From Erigeron canadensis (lineage: Eukaryota; Streptophyta; Magnoliopsida; Asterales; Asteraceae), in NCBI RefSeq assembly GCF_010389155.1, contig NC_057764.1:18042001-18106000 (forward strand): 64,000 bases of DNA, read 5' to 3'. This document shows positions 35,641-48,966 of this stretch, piece by piece. How positions within the stretch are numbered: the stretch's first letter is position 1; each line of letters opens with the position of its first letter. The translations under genes and the position numbers were made by a program. The notes under the pieces are model-generated. The model worked only from the letters and a program-made list of their open reading frames with translations, did no database searches and was not told where the DNA came from.

Positions 35641-36096
35641 GCGCCTTTGATTTAGCGCTCTACCGGGCGCTTCCCCGGACCCCATACCTTAGGGGCTTCG
35701 CACTAAAATACATGGTCTCATGATTTGTGTCCAAAAGTCAAATATGATTCTCATGTTGTGTTCTATCCTTTTGCATAATAAACACTAAGTATATTAATTC
35801 TGCCCAAAGGTTATTTAATATGCTTTGTGTGACAAAAGGACTATTTGCATTCATAATATACATGATTCTTAATTTTGTGCCCAAAGGTCAAAAGATAAGC
35901 GTTGTGTTGCATGACCTGATGCTCATATTAACTTAGATATTAGTTAACTTTTGCCCAAAGGTGATGTAACATCTAAGTAGGGCCTTACTTTAGCTTATTG
36001 TTTTGGTGTTTACGATAGGCTTACCTATTACTAGCTTCATTACTGTAATAATGGACATAGTCTCATTACTCTAAGAAACATTACTATTAGGCCTAC

Positions 36097-39033
36097 TGTC
36101 ACACCCCACCTTAGGGGGAATCGTAGGATATGACGAAAAGATATAGCAATAGCACATGGACTTTATAATAGAGTCATACTAAATGAAATCCAAATAATTG
36201 TGATTCCCACAGGCGGGATAAGTCTAGGCAACACGCCTCAAATAGCAAAAGAAATGTAGCAAATAGCAAATAGCTTTCAATGTTCAAATGCAAACTAGGA
36301 GTCCATGAGCGATTTCTTTATTGGTCTTCCTAAAGCCCATATGTTGAGTCTCCTTAAGCATTATTATTACCTGAAAATGAATGCTCGAAAATGTCAACAT
36401 AATGTTGGTGAGTTCGTAGGTTTAAAGTAATACAAATAAATTTGTTGTGCATGATATATGAAGTATGGACAATAGTGTAAATATAAACATGTAGTAGCAT
36501 GTATGCATACCAATACTGATCAATGTCATCATAGTTATCCAACAACATAAACTCACTACTACTTGCCAACAACTCAATCACATCACTTGCCAACAACTCA
36601 ATCACACATTGTTATACCAACAAACTACCAGCTGGAGTATAAAGTTGGTTAATAGTTATCAAATAGTCTTCAATAGATATCGACAGACATCTATTTCCGT
36701 AAATAGTCTTCAATAGATATCGACAGACATCTATTGCATCATAGGAATCAACACAAGCAAGCTAGCATACACATTTCATAATTTTACGTATTTGTCCAAG
36801 AAAACAAACTAGTTTTGGCACAGCTTGTAAAGAAATGAAATGTGTTTTGAGCGTCATCTTCCCCCAAAGGAATAATATAAAAAGGGGCCACGAAACTCAC
36901 CTCAACAAGCAAGTAGTTGTGCAAAGTCCAAAATGATCACTAGAATCTACACAACACATATATAAGAACAAGTTACAATTATGGACATGGTCAATAACCG
37001 TCCATTGTAACCCATATTTGATGATATACATATATGGCTACTTTCAAAATATTCGCAACTGATTTGTCATATATTATTAAGTTACAAGTCACATAACTTA
37101 AAATAGAGTATTTGTTTTAATGATTTATGATTGAATTCTACAAGCTCATATTCGCTGAAATTTTTGGTAACTTTATCTATTTTTTATTAGGATGAAACGA
37201 ACAATTCAAGTTTTCAAATCTTAACTACTATAACTCTAGAGTGTTATAAACTTACATGAATTTTTACTTAATTTATTTCGCACAGTAACTATTTTTAAAA
37301 ATTTCATAATTACAGACTAGTCAGAAAATTCACTGTTTGCGCGCAGAAAAGTTTTATAAAAGTTATGGATCAACCTTCGAAGCTTCAAAAAAATCCAATT
37401 TTTTTACTGTACACTCTTAACATCTTAAAAATGTTTCTGGAAACAAATAAACTTCCAGTTCATAAAATCGACCAAGATATGACTATTTGAAGTCGACTCA
37501 ATTCTGTTTGGAAAACTCAGTTTTGCACAGTTCTGTTATAAAATTCGTTTGACAACCTTAAACTTCATATTTTTACATAAAACCAATTCCACCAGAAAAT
37601 AGACTTCCTGAACTTAATTTTAGACACCAAAAATGTGACTTCCTGAAACTTCATATTTCATGACCAAGATACAACATTTCCAAATTAACAAACCGAATCT
37701 ATCCAGATTCTGAAACACTTCCACCCACACCTTTTGAAGCTCATCCACACAAAGACTTATATAGATCGGTGGTTAATATATGTTTATATTTATATAACTT
37801 TCCCGATTGACTTTATGATTTGTCAAACATTTAAGTTCATGACAGCATATAAATTTTATAACAATATGACTTTTACCATGCTCCATCGATTCCGTAATTT
37901 ATTTAGTTATTAATCATACTTTTAATTTATAAAATTCTTATATTATTTTTTTGAAATTTGGCCATACGTATACACTCATCAAATAGATTACAAAGAATTT
38001 ACATAAATATATATAATTTAATAAAAGGTAGAGATTAAAAATTTACCACCTAAGTATCACTCCTTACGGTACCATTATAAAATAAAATAGATATAATTTA
38101 TAAGAATTTTAACCATACATTATTATATAAAAGATCTTTTAAAATCATGAAGAAAAGTTAATTTAGACTCACCAAAATCCAATAATTCCTTAAGATGATT
38201 GTTTGACAATTGAATGATGAAGAAAATTAGTTTTGTGATGGTGTTTTGGTTATTATGTTCGACGGCTGCACAAAATTGTGTCTTGAGATTTTTGTTTTGA
38301 TTATTAATGAGGCATATATATTTTATAAGTGTTATAGTAAATACTTCCGTTAGTTTATAATTCAACTTAATGCACCACAAGAATTCTAGTAGCATTGCAA
38401 CTCTTCTGACCGACTTTTCAGTTGTACGTAGCTTCACTTGTTCTCTGCTACTTGTATTTAATTTGATGTGTTACGTAAGGAAACTTGACTATTCCATAAA
38501 TTTGGTTAATGAAATTATAGTCATCCTATTATTGTAACATGTATTAAATTGGGAATTTAAATCCCTGTTGTTGGCTGAACCAAGCTAAGAGGAGGTTATT
38601 CTCCATATTTTATATATAGTATTTTTTTTATTATATGATCTTGTTAGTCTTAGATAATTTCTTTTATTTCATATTATAATTTATTATTATCATTGTTATT
38701 AATTCACCACATATAGTTATTGTAATTCACTCGAATGTTCATAGACTTCATCACACTACTAGGTAGTGGATAACGATTTACCAATGTCCAGAAACAATAT
38801 GACTAACAACTACACACCTAAAGAGTACAGGAGTAGTTATAGTCATCTATTTTTAGGAAAATTAAATGTCTAAATTCTAAATTATTGAAATCCAAATAAT
38901 AAAAGCCACATATTGGAATTGATCACCACATTTCTAAGCTTGTTATACTATATAGGCACATTGACTAGTTAAGAAATTTGAAATGTAAGTTAGAGACTAT
39001 TATAGATTACCAGTTTTGGTGACGGATGTCACA
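36097..39033 (-). mobile_element. solo LTR of a gypsy-type element
   Basis: The plus strand starts TGTCACACCCCACCTTAGGG and ends GACGGATGTCACA, with exact target-site duplications CCTAC at 36092-36096 and 39034-39038. No protein domain or second LTR is present inside 2.94 kb, so I call it a solo LTR. Read on the minus strand it starts TGTGACATCC and ends GGGGTGTGACA, the form I associate with chromovirus-type LTRs, so minus is the likely orientation. It interrupts the leader/gag region of the degenerate copia element. Confidence 0.8.
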
Positions 39034-39239
39034 CCTACTTATTTTAGGCATTACTTTAAGTTCCATTACCATTAAGCGACATTACTTAGTCTGCCTTAGA
39101 TAGCTAATCATGTCACTATAACTTCATTACTATTAGGTTTACTTATTTTAGGCATTACTATTATAATCTTCTATTGCTTGTATTATAAATGAATATCCTC
39201 CTTATTTCCACTATAGTACCTAACTTAGGCATTAAGCCA

Positions 39240-40170
39240 GTTATTGATGCAAACTTTTCTTTATGAAAGGATTAATTAACTCTAACTCTAGAGATCATAG
39301 ACCTTGACTATGTCATTCGCCATAATGAACCCACTACTATTACTGCTAACTCTTCCGCAGCTCAGAAAGCAAATTTTAAGAAAGTGGGATAAGGCGAATC
39401 GCTTGTCACTAATGATGGTCAAGATCTTCATCTATCATAGTATTTGAGTGAATTTATAAGGCGTATGCAAGTAGCTTAAATACCAAGGAAATAGGAGTGT
39501 CCATGAACACATAATGAAGATGACTACCATGGCTCATAAGCTTAAGAGTCTTAAAATAGAAGTCTCTGACATTTTTCTTATGCACTTTAGAATGAACTCA
39601 TTGCTTGCTCGTTTCGATATCTTCAAGATTAACTATAACTCTATGACGGATATATCGTCGATGAGTGAAATAAGTGCAATGTGTGTGCAAGAAAATGGTC
39701 ACCTCAAGTTGGCTTAACCATGAAGTTGTTCACTTTACTACCACTGCTAATTCCATTAAAGAGGAAGGGTAATAACAGTCATAAGACATTAAGACTTCAA
39801 GTAAAGGATAATCATGATGTTGTTGCCTCTAGCTCTAAGTCCTTGACGAGCAATCCTAACTGCAAATTCTATTATACCCAAATTGCCCTAAATTCAAGGA
39901 GTGGCTAGCTAAGAAAGGTAACTTACCTTATGTAATATTTGATTCTCTTATGTTTGATGTACTTATGTTTGATGTACTTATTAATACAATCCAAAAGCCA
40001 TCGAAAGAACCAAAGAAAGCTTAGAGTTAAAATGGGTGATCTCTTAGATGTCGAAGCCATGGAAACTTATAATTTACATATAAATACTAGAAAGTGTGTT
40101 AGACTAGTAAATACCTTATGTGTATCGAGAATATGTCGGAACCTTGTATCTATTTTTCTAGTCTAAGACC
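39240..40170 (+). pseudogene. copia gag and protease remnant
   Basis: Broken frames with copia Gag similarity: a DLDYVIRHNEPTT-like N-terminal stretch near 39300, then HKLKSLKIEVSDIFLMHFRM (39514-39717 frame), and a decayed zinc knuckle at about 39860-39900. The protease C-terminal part reads METYNLHINTRKCVRLVNTL (39939-40166 frame). Many stops and frameshifts. Non-functional. Confidence 0.65.
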
Positions 40171-41560
40171 TTGAAGGTTATGTAATAAATCATGGTTGCG
40201 ACGAGATTGCCATTACTCATAATAATGAATTCCTTGGTCCTAGTTTCTTGAATGGATTGTTGTATAAGTTAGAACTGATCATAATGTGTCACAGTCTTTG
40301 TTGTCTCCTAATATTGATGACATAACTAAAATAAAGACAAAATCACCTAAAGAATTAGAGAATTCTTCCATGTTGTGGCATAAATATCTTAGCTACATCT
40401 CACGAGTTCGCATAGTACGACTCATAGTGGATGGAACATAACATTCTCTTGAGTTTAGTGATTTTGAAACATGTATTTAATACTTCAAAGGCGAAATGGC
40501 TTAAGGAATTAAGAACGGAGCCACTAGAAGTTCCTAACTTGTTGGAAATAACTCTGATATTAGTGGCCCCTATCCTGCATCCATCTTAGAACATACATCA
40601 GTTATTACATTTATTAATGATTATTCGTGTTATATGCACTTATATCTGATCTAAACCCTTAGTGACTTTTATTGATCTTAAAACTTTGGTTTTAAACCAA
40701 CTTGATCGTAAAAATAAAAGTTGTGAGATCAGATAGAAGAGGTGAGTATTAAGGTTGACATACTGATATTGGTGAAGCTCTTGGTCCTTTCCATAACTTT
40801 TGAAAGGAACATGACATTATTAAACCAATACACATGACTGGTTCTCCTTAATATTTATGTTGCTAAAGGGAGAAATAGAACCTTAATGAACATGGTGACA
40901 AGTATGCTTGTCAACACTAACTTACCTACATACCTTTGCACTGAGGCCTTACACACAGCCGTTCATATACTCAATAAGTGTTCCATCAGAATCTGTCCCT
41001 AAGACTTTTGGATAGAAAGGAAACTGAGTCTAAAATATATGAACGTATGAGCTTGTCTTGCCAAAGCATGACACTATAACCCTAACTAAAAGAAATTGGA
41101 TCTTATATCCCTTACATGTTTCTTTATCGTTTTTTTGTCTTTCTTTATCATGCCATGTTTGTCGAGAACTAAGAGATCGGTGGGGGCACGACAAATCATA
41201 ACTTAAGATTTGCAATAAGTACAAGAAGCGGGGGGAACCACTTGTCGGTTATTATTACTCCACCGATAATTCTTCTTGTACCCAACGCTGCTCCTAATCC
41301 TCCTAATCAGGATACTACTAATGATAAACCATTTTACTAATAATGATGAAGCATCTTACTATTAATGCTAAAGCATCTTCCTTACTTAACATGAAAGTCA
41401 ACTCAGGAGATCATCTAGGTCACGCAAGGTCATAACTTTGATTATTTCATAACTTATTTAACTGAAGTTGAGGATGTTGAAAAGCTTATTGATCTTACCT
41501 ATTATTAAGAAGCCATTAATAGCGATCAGGCCACTTAGTGGAATGAAGTCATAGCTTAAT
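40171..41560 (+). pseudogene. copia integrase remnant
   Basis: Short similarities survive in several frames. A pre-integrase finger reads SMLWHKYLSYIS near 40370, a core start TFINDYSCYMHLYLI is near 40610, and NMVTSMLVNTNLPTYLC is near 40890, matching the usual order in copia integrase. No frame longer than about 60 codons is intact. Confidence 0.55.
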
Positions 41561-43036
41561 TCCATGTAGCATAATGACGTTTGGGACTTGGTTGAATTTA
41601 CTGAAGAATCCAAACCTGTAGGTTGTAAATGGATCTTCAAAACCAAATTAGACCCGAATGGAAACGTTGAACGCTATAAGGCCAAACTGGTTGGGAAGGG
41701 CTTTACTCGAAAGGAAGGAATCGATTATCAAGAGACCTTTTCTCTTGACTGGCATAAAGATTCCTTAAGGATCGTCATGACATTCGTAGCTCATTATGAT
41801 TTAGAGTTACATCAGCTGGATGTCAAGACAGCTTTTCTGAATGGAAACTTGCAATAAGACGCATACATGCGGCAATATGATGGATTCATTTCGAGAAGGT
41901 AAAGAGCACATGGTCTGCAAGTTGAATAAGTCCATATACGGGTTAAAGTAAGCATCACTAAAATGGTACCTTAAGTTTAATGAAGTCATAAGAGGACAAG
42001 ACTTCCTAAAGACACAAGTGGATCATTACACCTATCTCAAGATCAGTGAGAGTAAATTTACAATCCTTGTTTTGCACATGGATGATATTATACTTGCAAG
42101 TAACAACTTGGATATGTTGCGTGAGTCGAAGCATTTACTATTCGCATAATGACGACATGAAAGATCTTGGTGATGCCTCTTATGTCATAGGTATCAAAAT
42201 ACATCAAGACAGGCGTAATGATGTTCTGGTTCTTTCTCAAAAGACTTATATTGAACACATCTTAGAACGCCATAACATATGCATGCAGCACTACACGCCA
42301 TAACATAGCTCTAGTAGTAAAAAGAAACGTGTATAACTGTTTCCAAAGTTCGAACATTGAGATTAAATGGAGCAAATGAGGATGATGCATTACTCATAAG
42401 TTATTAAGAACATTATGTACTCTCAGGTCTGTACTCATCCAGATATCACTTATATCGCTGATATGCTTGGGAGTTAACTATCTAATTAATCCCGAATTAG
42501 CATATTGAAAAGCGGCTAAAAAGGTTCTACGATATCTGCAAAGGACCAAAGACTACACATTAACTTATAGAATAGGTGACAACTTACAAGTAGTAGGTTA
42601 CTTTGATTTCGATAAGAAATCTACTTCTGGATATACATTTATGTTAGCTAGCGGACCTATCTTTTGATGAAGTCATAAAAGAAAACTGACTACAACATCC
42701 ACCATGATGGCTGAATACATTGCCGTTTATAATGGCACTTGTCATGGGATGTTGTTAAAGAACCTGGTCAGTAGACTCAAAATCGTCAACTCCATTACCA
42801 GACCATTAAAGCTTTACTGTGATAACTCAACTGCCATAACTTTATTGAAGAGTAACAGTTCAATTGGCGCTAAGTTGTATCTTGATACAAAGTATCTGTT
42901 TGTTAGCGAACGGATTGAGGAAAATGTCCTTTGTGTTGAGTACATAAGTACACATAATATGCTAGTGGATCCAATGACCAAAAGTCTTCCTCCTAAAATC
43001 TTCGTAAGACACGTGTCGAAGATAAGGCTTACTAAA
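41561..43036 (+). pseudogene. copia reverse transcriptase and RNase H remnant
   Basis: The 41588-41857 frame gives reverse transcriptase GCKWIFKTKLDPNGNVERYK and QLDVKTAFLNGNL. The 42046-42303 region gives a decayed catalytic box LHMDDIILASNN (MDD where YVDD is usual) and a LSQKTYIEHIL stretch. RNase H continues at 42704-43039 with MMAEYIAVYNGTCHGM, LYCDNSTAITLL and VDPMTKSLP. Frameshifts and stops lie between blocks. Confidence 0.8.
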
Positions 43037-43186
43037 TGACCTATTATAATAGCATGTTGTACTTATTGGTCATTATTATTATCTTAATAAAATTTTCCTC
43101 TATATTCAGGTTTTGTTTGTCTGATAATTACATTTTGAGTACTCATTGTCTTAGTCAATTGATCATTGCTTATTAGTTTTAAATTT

Positions 43187-44464
43187 ATTTATTTTTTTGA
43201 ACAGCAAATTTTAAACTAACACTACCTTATATAAATAAATCAAGAAACACCATTGCCTAGTTTTGAACCTTGATATTTTCCCCAAGAGCACAAAGCCTTT
43301 ACCACCCCACCAAAGTATCTTCTCCAAATCAGATAGTTCGATCTTGCAACTTGTGGTGCGTTTTTCTCTTTATATATATATATATATATAGAGAGTTGTT
43401 CATCCATACTGTTCATTGTTACTGTTCATAAATAATCGCATAAAAACCAGCAGTCGATATGGTCCAACGAAAAGATACAGAGACTTGTGGAACAGGGGAA
43501 ACGACCGACATTCATGAGTTCCAGCTTGCTACAACTCAGTTTCAACTGGAGACGACTTCTCGGTTTGCACAATTGGAATTGGCTTTGGGAGGGTTACAGC
43601 AACAGCATGCTGAGGTGTTGGCTAAATTGGCAGCATTCACGCCACTCTCAATTCAAGATACTCAGCCAAAGGTTTCTTCCACTTCTACTCCTAAACTAAC
43701 AGCACCTCAAATGGCGGAACCTGAACCACGGGTTTCTCTTGCTCTTAACAAGGGTTATGTGTTTCATGGTGAGGCGGAGTATAGCATTAATCGACGTTTG
43801 AAGAATGGGTTTCAAGGTTATGAATATTTTCGTCCGGATGAGACAGGTGGCTTTAATGGTAGTAGGTTTAATGAAGGTGGCGACTCTGGCTTTACTTTCC
43901 ATGGATCTGGAAAAGCCATTCAGGGATCGGATTACAGGTTACGCAAGTTGAAGATGCCGATGTTTGATGGTGAGGATGCCTATAGGTGGGTATACAAGAT
44001 GGAACATTTTTTTAACGTTCAAGGATTTGTTCAGCCAGTGGATAAGTTACGTGCTGCAATTTTGTGTTTGGAAGGTCAGGCTTTGTTTTGGTTTAGATGG
44101 CGTGATAATCGAGAACCTTTGGTCATTGGGATATGCTAAAAGCATGTGTGTTAGATAGATTTCAACCTTCACAGACTGGGAACTTGTATGTACAGTTTTT
44201 GAGTTTAAAGCAAGATGGTACTGTTCGGGAGTATGTCAGCTTGTTTGAGCGATTGGCTACGTAGTTGGTAGGAGTTCAGGAAGATGTGATGTTGGGAACG
44301 TTTATTAAAGGTTTGAAACCCGATCGGTTGTCTATCTTTTACAGCCTCGAGGGTTAACTATGACGATCAAATTGGCCATTATGGTAGATGAAGATCGTTT
44401 AAGCTGGGGATCGGTGATGGGAAAAGTCAGGTTTCAGCAGGGGTTCGGTCGTGCTCTTTTGGGG
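43187..44464 (+). mobile_element. gypsy gag fragment inserted in the copia element
   Basis: A 226-codon frame (43459-44139) encodes a Ty3/gypsy Gag: a coiled coil near residues 20-55 and the capsid-like KLKMPMFDGEDAYRWVYKME, ILCLEGQALFWFRW. The similarity continues in another frame to about 44340 (QFLSLKQDGTVREYVSLFER). The segment is bounded by 12-bp direct repeats AGTTTTAAATTT (43175-43186 and 44465-44476). Copia sequence resumes after 44477. It has no LTR, so it looks like a captured or templated insertion. A TA microsatellite lies near 43370-43390. Confidence 0.6.
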
Positions 44465-44630
44465 AGTTTTAAATTTGAGTCATAGTTTGACTAGTGGGGG
44501 TCCCAAGTTGATGTTATTCTCTACTACTGTACTTATTGACTATGATTTCAGTTTAAAACAAAATGAGTATTATCCCGGCCGGACTTATTGAATACTCATA
44601 GATAAATGATCGCTTGGTCAAGTGGGAGAA

Positions 44631-44989
44631 TGTTGGAACCACATTAAATGTGACCATCACTAATCGTTTATCATTCGTGATATGATAATTGACGATAACT
44701 GAAATCCCTATGTCTAGTAACTATACGATGGGTGTATTTACTCTTAAAGACATACTATAGAGTTTCTCATTAGATGAATGAAACTACAAGGACTTATATT
44801 GCACATACTAAACATCGGGGACTAAGTTGTAATCTCAATCACATCATCAATCAATCATCTCGTTTTGGTAACTCGGCACAACTGGCAAATGTGCTTGATC
44901 ATCTTATAGGTTCCTCGGGATGAACGAGTACGTTTACTTTCTATCATATTTTCATTATTTATACAATACGAAACATATTATTTCCAACA
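44631..44989 (+). repeat. 3' LTR of the degenerate copia element
   Basis: 359 bp. It matches the 5' LTR but lacks about 125 bp including the TATA box, and has a small extra segment GCAAATGTGCTTGATC. Confidence 0.85.
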
Positions 44990-45009
44990 GTTACAATCTA
45001 CACTTCGGA

Positions 45010-45600
45010 CATATATATATATATATATGGTTTTTGTTCAATTACATCCTTAGTTTTCCATGGATCTTAAGGGCTTAATCTTAATCCTTGGATCATTTCC
45101 ATTAATGGTTGTGACTAACATTTACCTTAATTAAAAATAAAACATGGAGGGGTATATTCATAATCTACACAAAAAACTCCTATCTTCCATTTCTCTTCTT
45201 CTCTTTTCTCCTGATCAAAACACTCTCTCTCTCTCTCTCTCTCTCTCTCCTCCTTGGACGGTGACCACCACCACCATATCCAACCACCGCCATTGCAATC
45301 TGGATCTTCATCTCAACCCACTAGCAACAACAACAAATAGAAGATGTTGTTTTAGATATTATTAGAGTACTTTTCAAAAAAAAAATATTATTAGAGTAGT
45401 ATTTTATGTAATTTATGTTTTTTATGCCAAAAAAAAGGATAAATAAACCATTTTTATCCATGATTTGTAGTTTTTTCTATTATTTTTGTTTTTTTATATG
45501 ATAAAAAGTTTTATTTTTGGTTGTTGTTTAAAATTTTTATAATGAGTTTTGTCCACAAACTATTTGATAAAATGTCTAAACCAAAGTGTATGTACTAAAT
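45010..45600. repeat. left inverted arm, outer part
   Basis: Begins with a TA run, then AATCTTAATCCTTGGATCA, then a CT microsatellite at about 45223-45249 and a CCACCACCACCATAT stretch. It is related in order to the reverse complement of 60600-61080. Short frames here are low-complexity and not called. Confidence 0.45.
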
Positions 45601-46032
45601 CAAATTTGATTATATACGTATTTACTGATTGTACAACCAATCATATTTGATTGTACATAAATCTGTCTAAAATTTGAATTTGTTAAATTTGTGTTTTGTA
45701 ACTTTGTTTGTGCAATCAAATTTGATTATGTATTGAGTTTTTATTTACCTGTGTGTTTATAACTATATGTATATAATCAAATTTGATTATGTGTTGATAT
45801 TTTAGTGATTTATATTTTTGCAACTTTATGTCTAGAATCAAATTTGATTGTATAGAGATTTTAGAGATTTTCATTTTGTAACTTTATTTGTATAATCAAA
45901 TTTGATTTTGTATTGAGTTTATAGTTACCTGTTTATTTGTGACTATATACCTACAATCAATTTTGATTATGTGTTAATATTTTTAGTTATTTATGTTTTT
46001 ACAATTTTATGTATAGAATCAAAGTTGATTAT
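45600..46032. repeat. ATCAAATTTGAT palindrome array, left arm
   Basis: Palindromes occur about every 60 bp (45600, 45717, 45776, 45836, 45896, with variants at 45640, 45955 and 46018). Spacers such as ATGTATTGAGTTTTTATTTA correspond in inverted orientation to the 60110-60600 array. Confidence 0.85.
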
Positions 46033-47796
46033 TGTAACACCTGTCATTTTAAAATCTGGATTTTCAAAAACTTTTGGCTGACGGCGTTTAGAAATGCGGA
46101 AAACAGAATCATTAAAACATAACCAACCCTTAACGGATAGTTCATTTATAAAAGTGGTGTTACAACGTACATATCATTAAAATAGTATAAGATAATCCAG
46201 ATTTGGCACCAACATAAATGCCAACATAAATATTACACGAGTCTTAATAACGATAGCCAACATCATGACGGCTAACATTAAAATCTAAGCGGGGAACTAT
46301 ATGTCATCTTCATAGCAACTACCTGCCTCACCAAGCTAACTCTTTCACTAGCTCAAGCCTGCTTAAAATGAGGGAACAACGTTTTTCAAAAGATCAAATG
46401 TTAGCTTTAAAAGCTAAGTAAGATAACATGAGTTTAAGAAAACATTCCCAATTCTTTATATATTAACAAAAACATTTCACATTGTTAATATCACATATTC
46501 GTCATAGCACGTTAAGATCACCACATTACTATGGTGTCCATCACATCATACATTAGGAAGACCATATCATCAACATTAGAACCACATACATAAGTTAACA
46601 CATTAGGAATTCATCGTAGTCTTAGATGTGCCTATCATCATAAGCTTTACTTTTCATCTTTCTTTACTTTCTTTATTTATTATCTTTCTCTACTTTCTTT
46701 TCTTTTGCCTAGACGTAGGCTATGTGACATAAGCCACATATACTAAGGGATGTGGGGTTGTGTGTAGGCGGCCATAAGACCTTACATGGGATCCTCACAC
46801 CCAACTTGATGGGTAGACCTTACGATGGTCCGTCGTCGTCGTTAAAGAAAGACAAAGTCGATCCAACTGAGTATACTGTTTGAACTTTGCGCATGTAGTG
46901 GTTAGTTACTCCACCCGGATACACTCAAACATAACTATGCCATGGGGAGGTATCTAGATTCCCACACTACGTGACCACATACACACTAGCTCCAAATAAC
47001 TAGCATGGATTAAGCTTAACACAGGACTTTATACATGCTCGAGACTTCTTTATTATATTAGCTTAGGCTACACTTTCACCTATACTAATCACGTGTATCT
47101 TTCTTTACTTTATATTAGCTTAGGCTACACTTTCACCTAAACTAATCACATACATCTTTCTTTACTTTAGGGCCCTTAATCATGCACGTGTCATGGCATT
47201 CTTACAAGTCTAGTGAACTAGATGTATAGGCAACATATTCAATACATATCACATAATCACATGCATACAATCATAACATCAAACATCATCATAACTACGT
47301 AAACATATGCATATACATATATTCATCATCATAAGCTAAATAAACATGCATATCAACATATCATAATATCAACTATATGATTCCCATATGAACCCGAACC
47401 CACAAACCTTATATAAAAATACTACGGGGATGTTAACATATGAAAATCTATGTTTTGTTGTACCCTCATATGTCAAAGTAATGTATCTTACCTCGATGTT
47501 CTTAAAGATCCATCATCGACCCTCGCTTGTGTCTAGTACCTATAAATACCCATAATAATATATGAGTGATTAACTAAGTTAATCATGATCACCAACTAAA
47601 ATTTCCATTCCATGACTTATTGCAATATGGATAAAATATTTAGTTTTTCATTAATTGCATTTACTCATAGTATTCAAATACACGTGACTACTTATCTCCT
47701 GATCAAACTACATATTAACTTTATTTTGCTGTCTAACTACACAGTGCAATCCTCAATTGGCAATTTTACTTATTTTCCATTCAAAATATTAAAGAC

Positions 47797-48239
47797 TAAT
47801 CTAAAGGTTACAAGTTCACCTTTACTTATTTATGTTGTTTAGATGTGTAGGACTACAAGTGTAAAGAAAGATGAAGACAAAGGACTATTTCTGGATACTC
47901 AAGTTGAGAAAGGAATGTAAAGAAGAAAAAGATAAGGGGCTGATTTTGTAACTTGAAGATATATATATAAACCTGCTTATATCAGATTTAGGGTTAATCT
48001 GGAATCATATATTTTCTGCATCTATTATTGATCGATATTATTCTCTCTCAAATATTCATATTCCGTATCTATATATATCACATCGATATATATAATTTCT
48101 CTGTATTATAATCATCATATTGATGATTATTTTTCAATCTGGTTGTAATAACAATAATTTCTATTACTTAATCATAATAATATCTGCATCTGTTCTTGAT
48201 TAAATATTGATAATCTGAATCAATAATAATATTTTTACA
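47797..48239 (+). repeat. 5' LTR of the young copia element
   Basis: 443 bp, ending TATTTTTACA. A candidate TATA box TATATAAA is at about 47964-47971. The first bases (TAAT) differ from the 3' LTR (TGTT), while the flanking duplication is exact, so this is a post-insertion change. Confidence 0.93.
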
Positions 48240-48251
48240 TGGTATCAGAGA
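48240..48251 (+). promoter_or_regulatory. primer-binding site of the young copia element
   Basis: TGGTATCAGAGA directly abuts the 5' LTR and matches the initiator Met tRNA 3' end over 11 bases. Confidence 0.9.
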
Positions 48252-48966
48252 CAGGTTCTCAAAATCGGTGATTGATAGATCTAATTGAATCTAGGGCGTA
48301 TTCCTCTTTGGAACCCTGGGGTTGTAATTTTCGGATTGTTTGTTCGTTCTGGTTTAGGGTTTCATCTGAAACCTTTGTTCTATATTCTTCCGTTGTCGTT
48401 CCAATTATTTTGCCTAATTTTTTCCTTTGACTAAGTGAATCAAGGAAAAATTAGGGTTTTCTGTTGTTTTTATTTCAGATCCTGATTACTTCTCTTGACT
48501 AAGTGAATCAAGGGAAGGATTAGGGTTCCTCTACCATTGGCATAAAGCACTGTATTGTATCTCTTTCTCTTTACCTTTATTATCTGGTGTTTTATCTACA
48601 TATATCTTCTTCTCGAATTAAAACTGTTATATATATATATATATATATAATTTTTTCCTTCTTATTTCTCATAAAAACATCTGTACTAATACTTGACCTG
48701 CTTTCATTTGAGAGGTTAGGAATCCTGTCACTTGTACTTTTGTGAGAATAAGAATTATTTTCTGAAAAAAAAAATTTTTATTCGAGAAGATAATATTTGT
48801 AGATCTCTTGTCTGTTATTTTGTGTTTTGTTTGATAATAAGTATATTTTAATCTGCTTATTTTTTGAATTCTTGTTATTCTGCTTGTGTTGATTATTTGC
48901 ATTCTTGATTGTTAGTGTTCTATTTTATATCTTATCTGTCTACTTTTGTGATTATATTTGAATAAA

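Larger units (their letters stand above)
34294..44989 (+). mobile_element. degenerate Ty1/copia element with nested insertions
   Basis: LTRs at 34294-34767 and 44631-44989 share GGAACCACATTAAATGTGAC and end TTATTTCCAACA. Exact target-site duplications GTTAC lie at 34289-34293 and 44990-44994. The primer-binding-like site is TGGTATTATGAGCC (34770-34783); the polypurine tract is AAGTGGGAGAA before the 3' LTR. The order is leader with tandem repeats, gag, protease, integrase, reverse transcriptase, RNase H, all heavily broken. A 2.9-kb solo LTR and a gypsy gag fragment are inserted inside, so the original element was roughly 6.5 kb. The first bases of the 5' LTR are TA instead of TG. Confidence 0.88.

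Noticed and set aside
36097..39033. Full-length LTR retrotransposon rather than a solo LTR
   Set aside because: No second LTR copy, primer-binding site or protein domain is found inside, while both ends and an exact 5-bp duplication are present.
45144..45365. 73-codon frame with Ser/Leu runs
   Set aside because: It is created by a CT microsatellite and CCA runs; no domain and no splice or start context that would support a gene.
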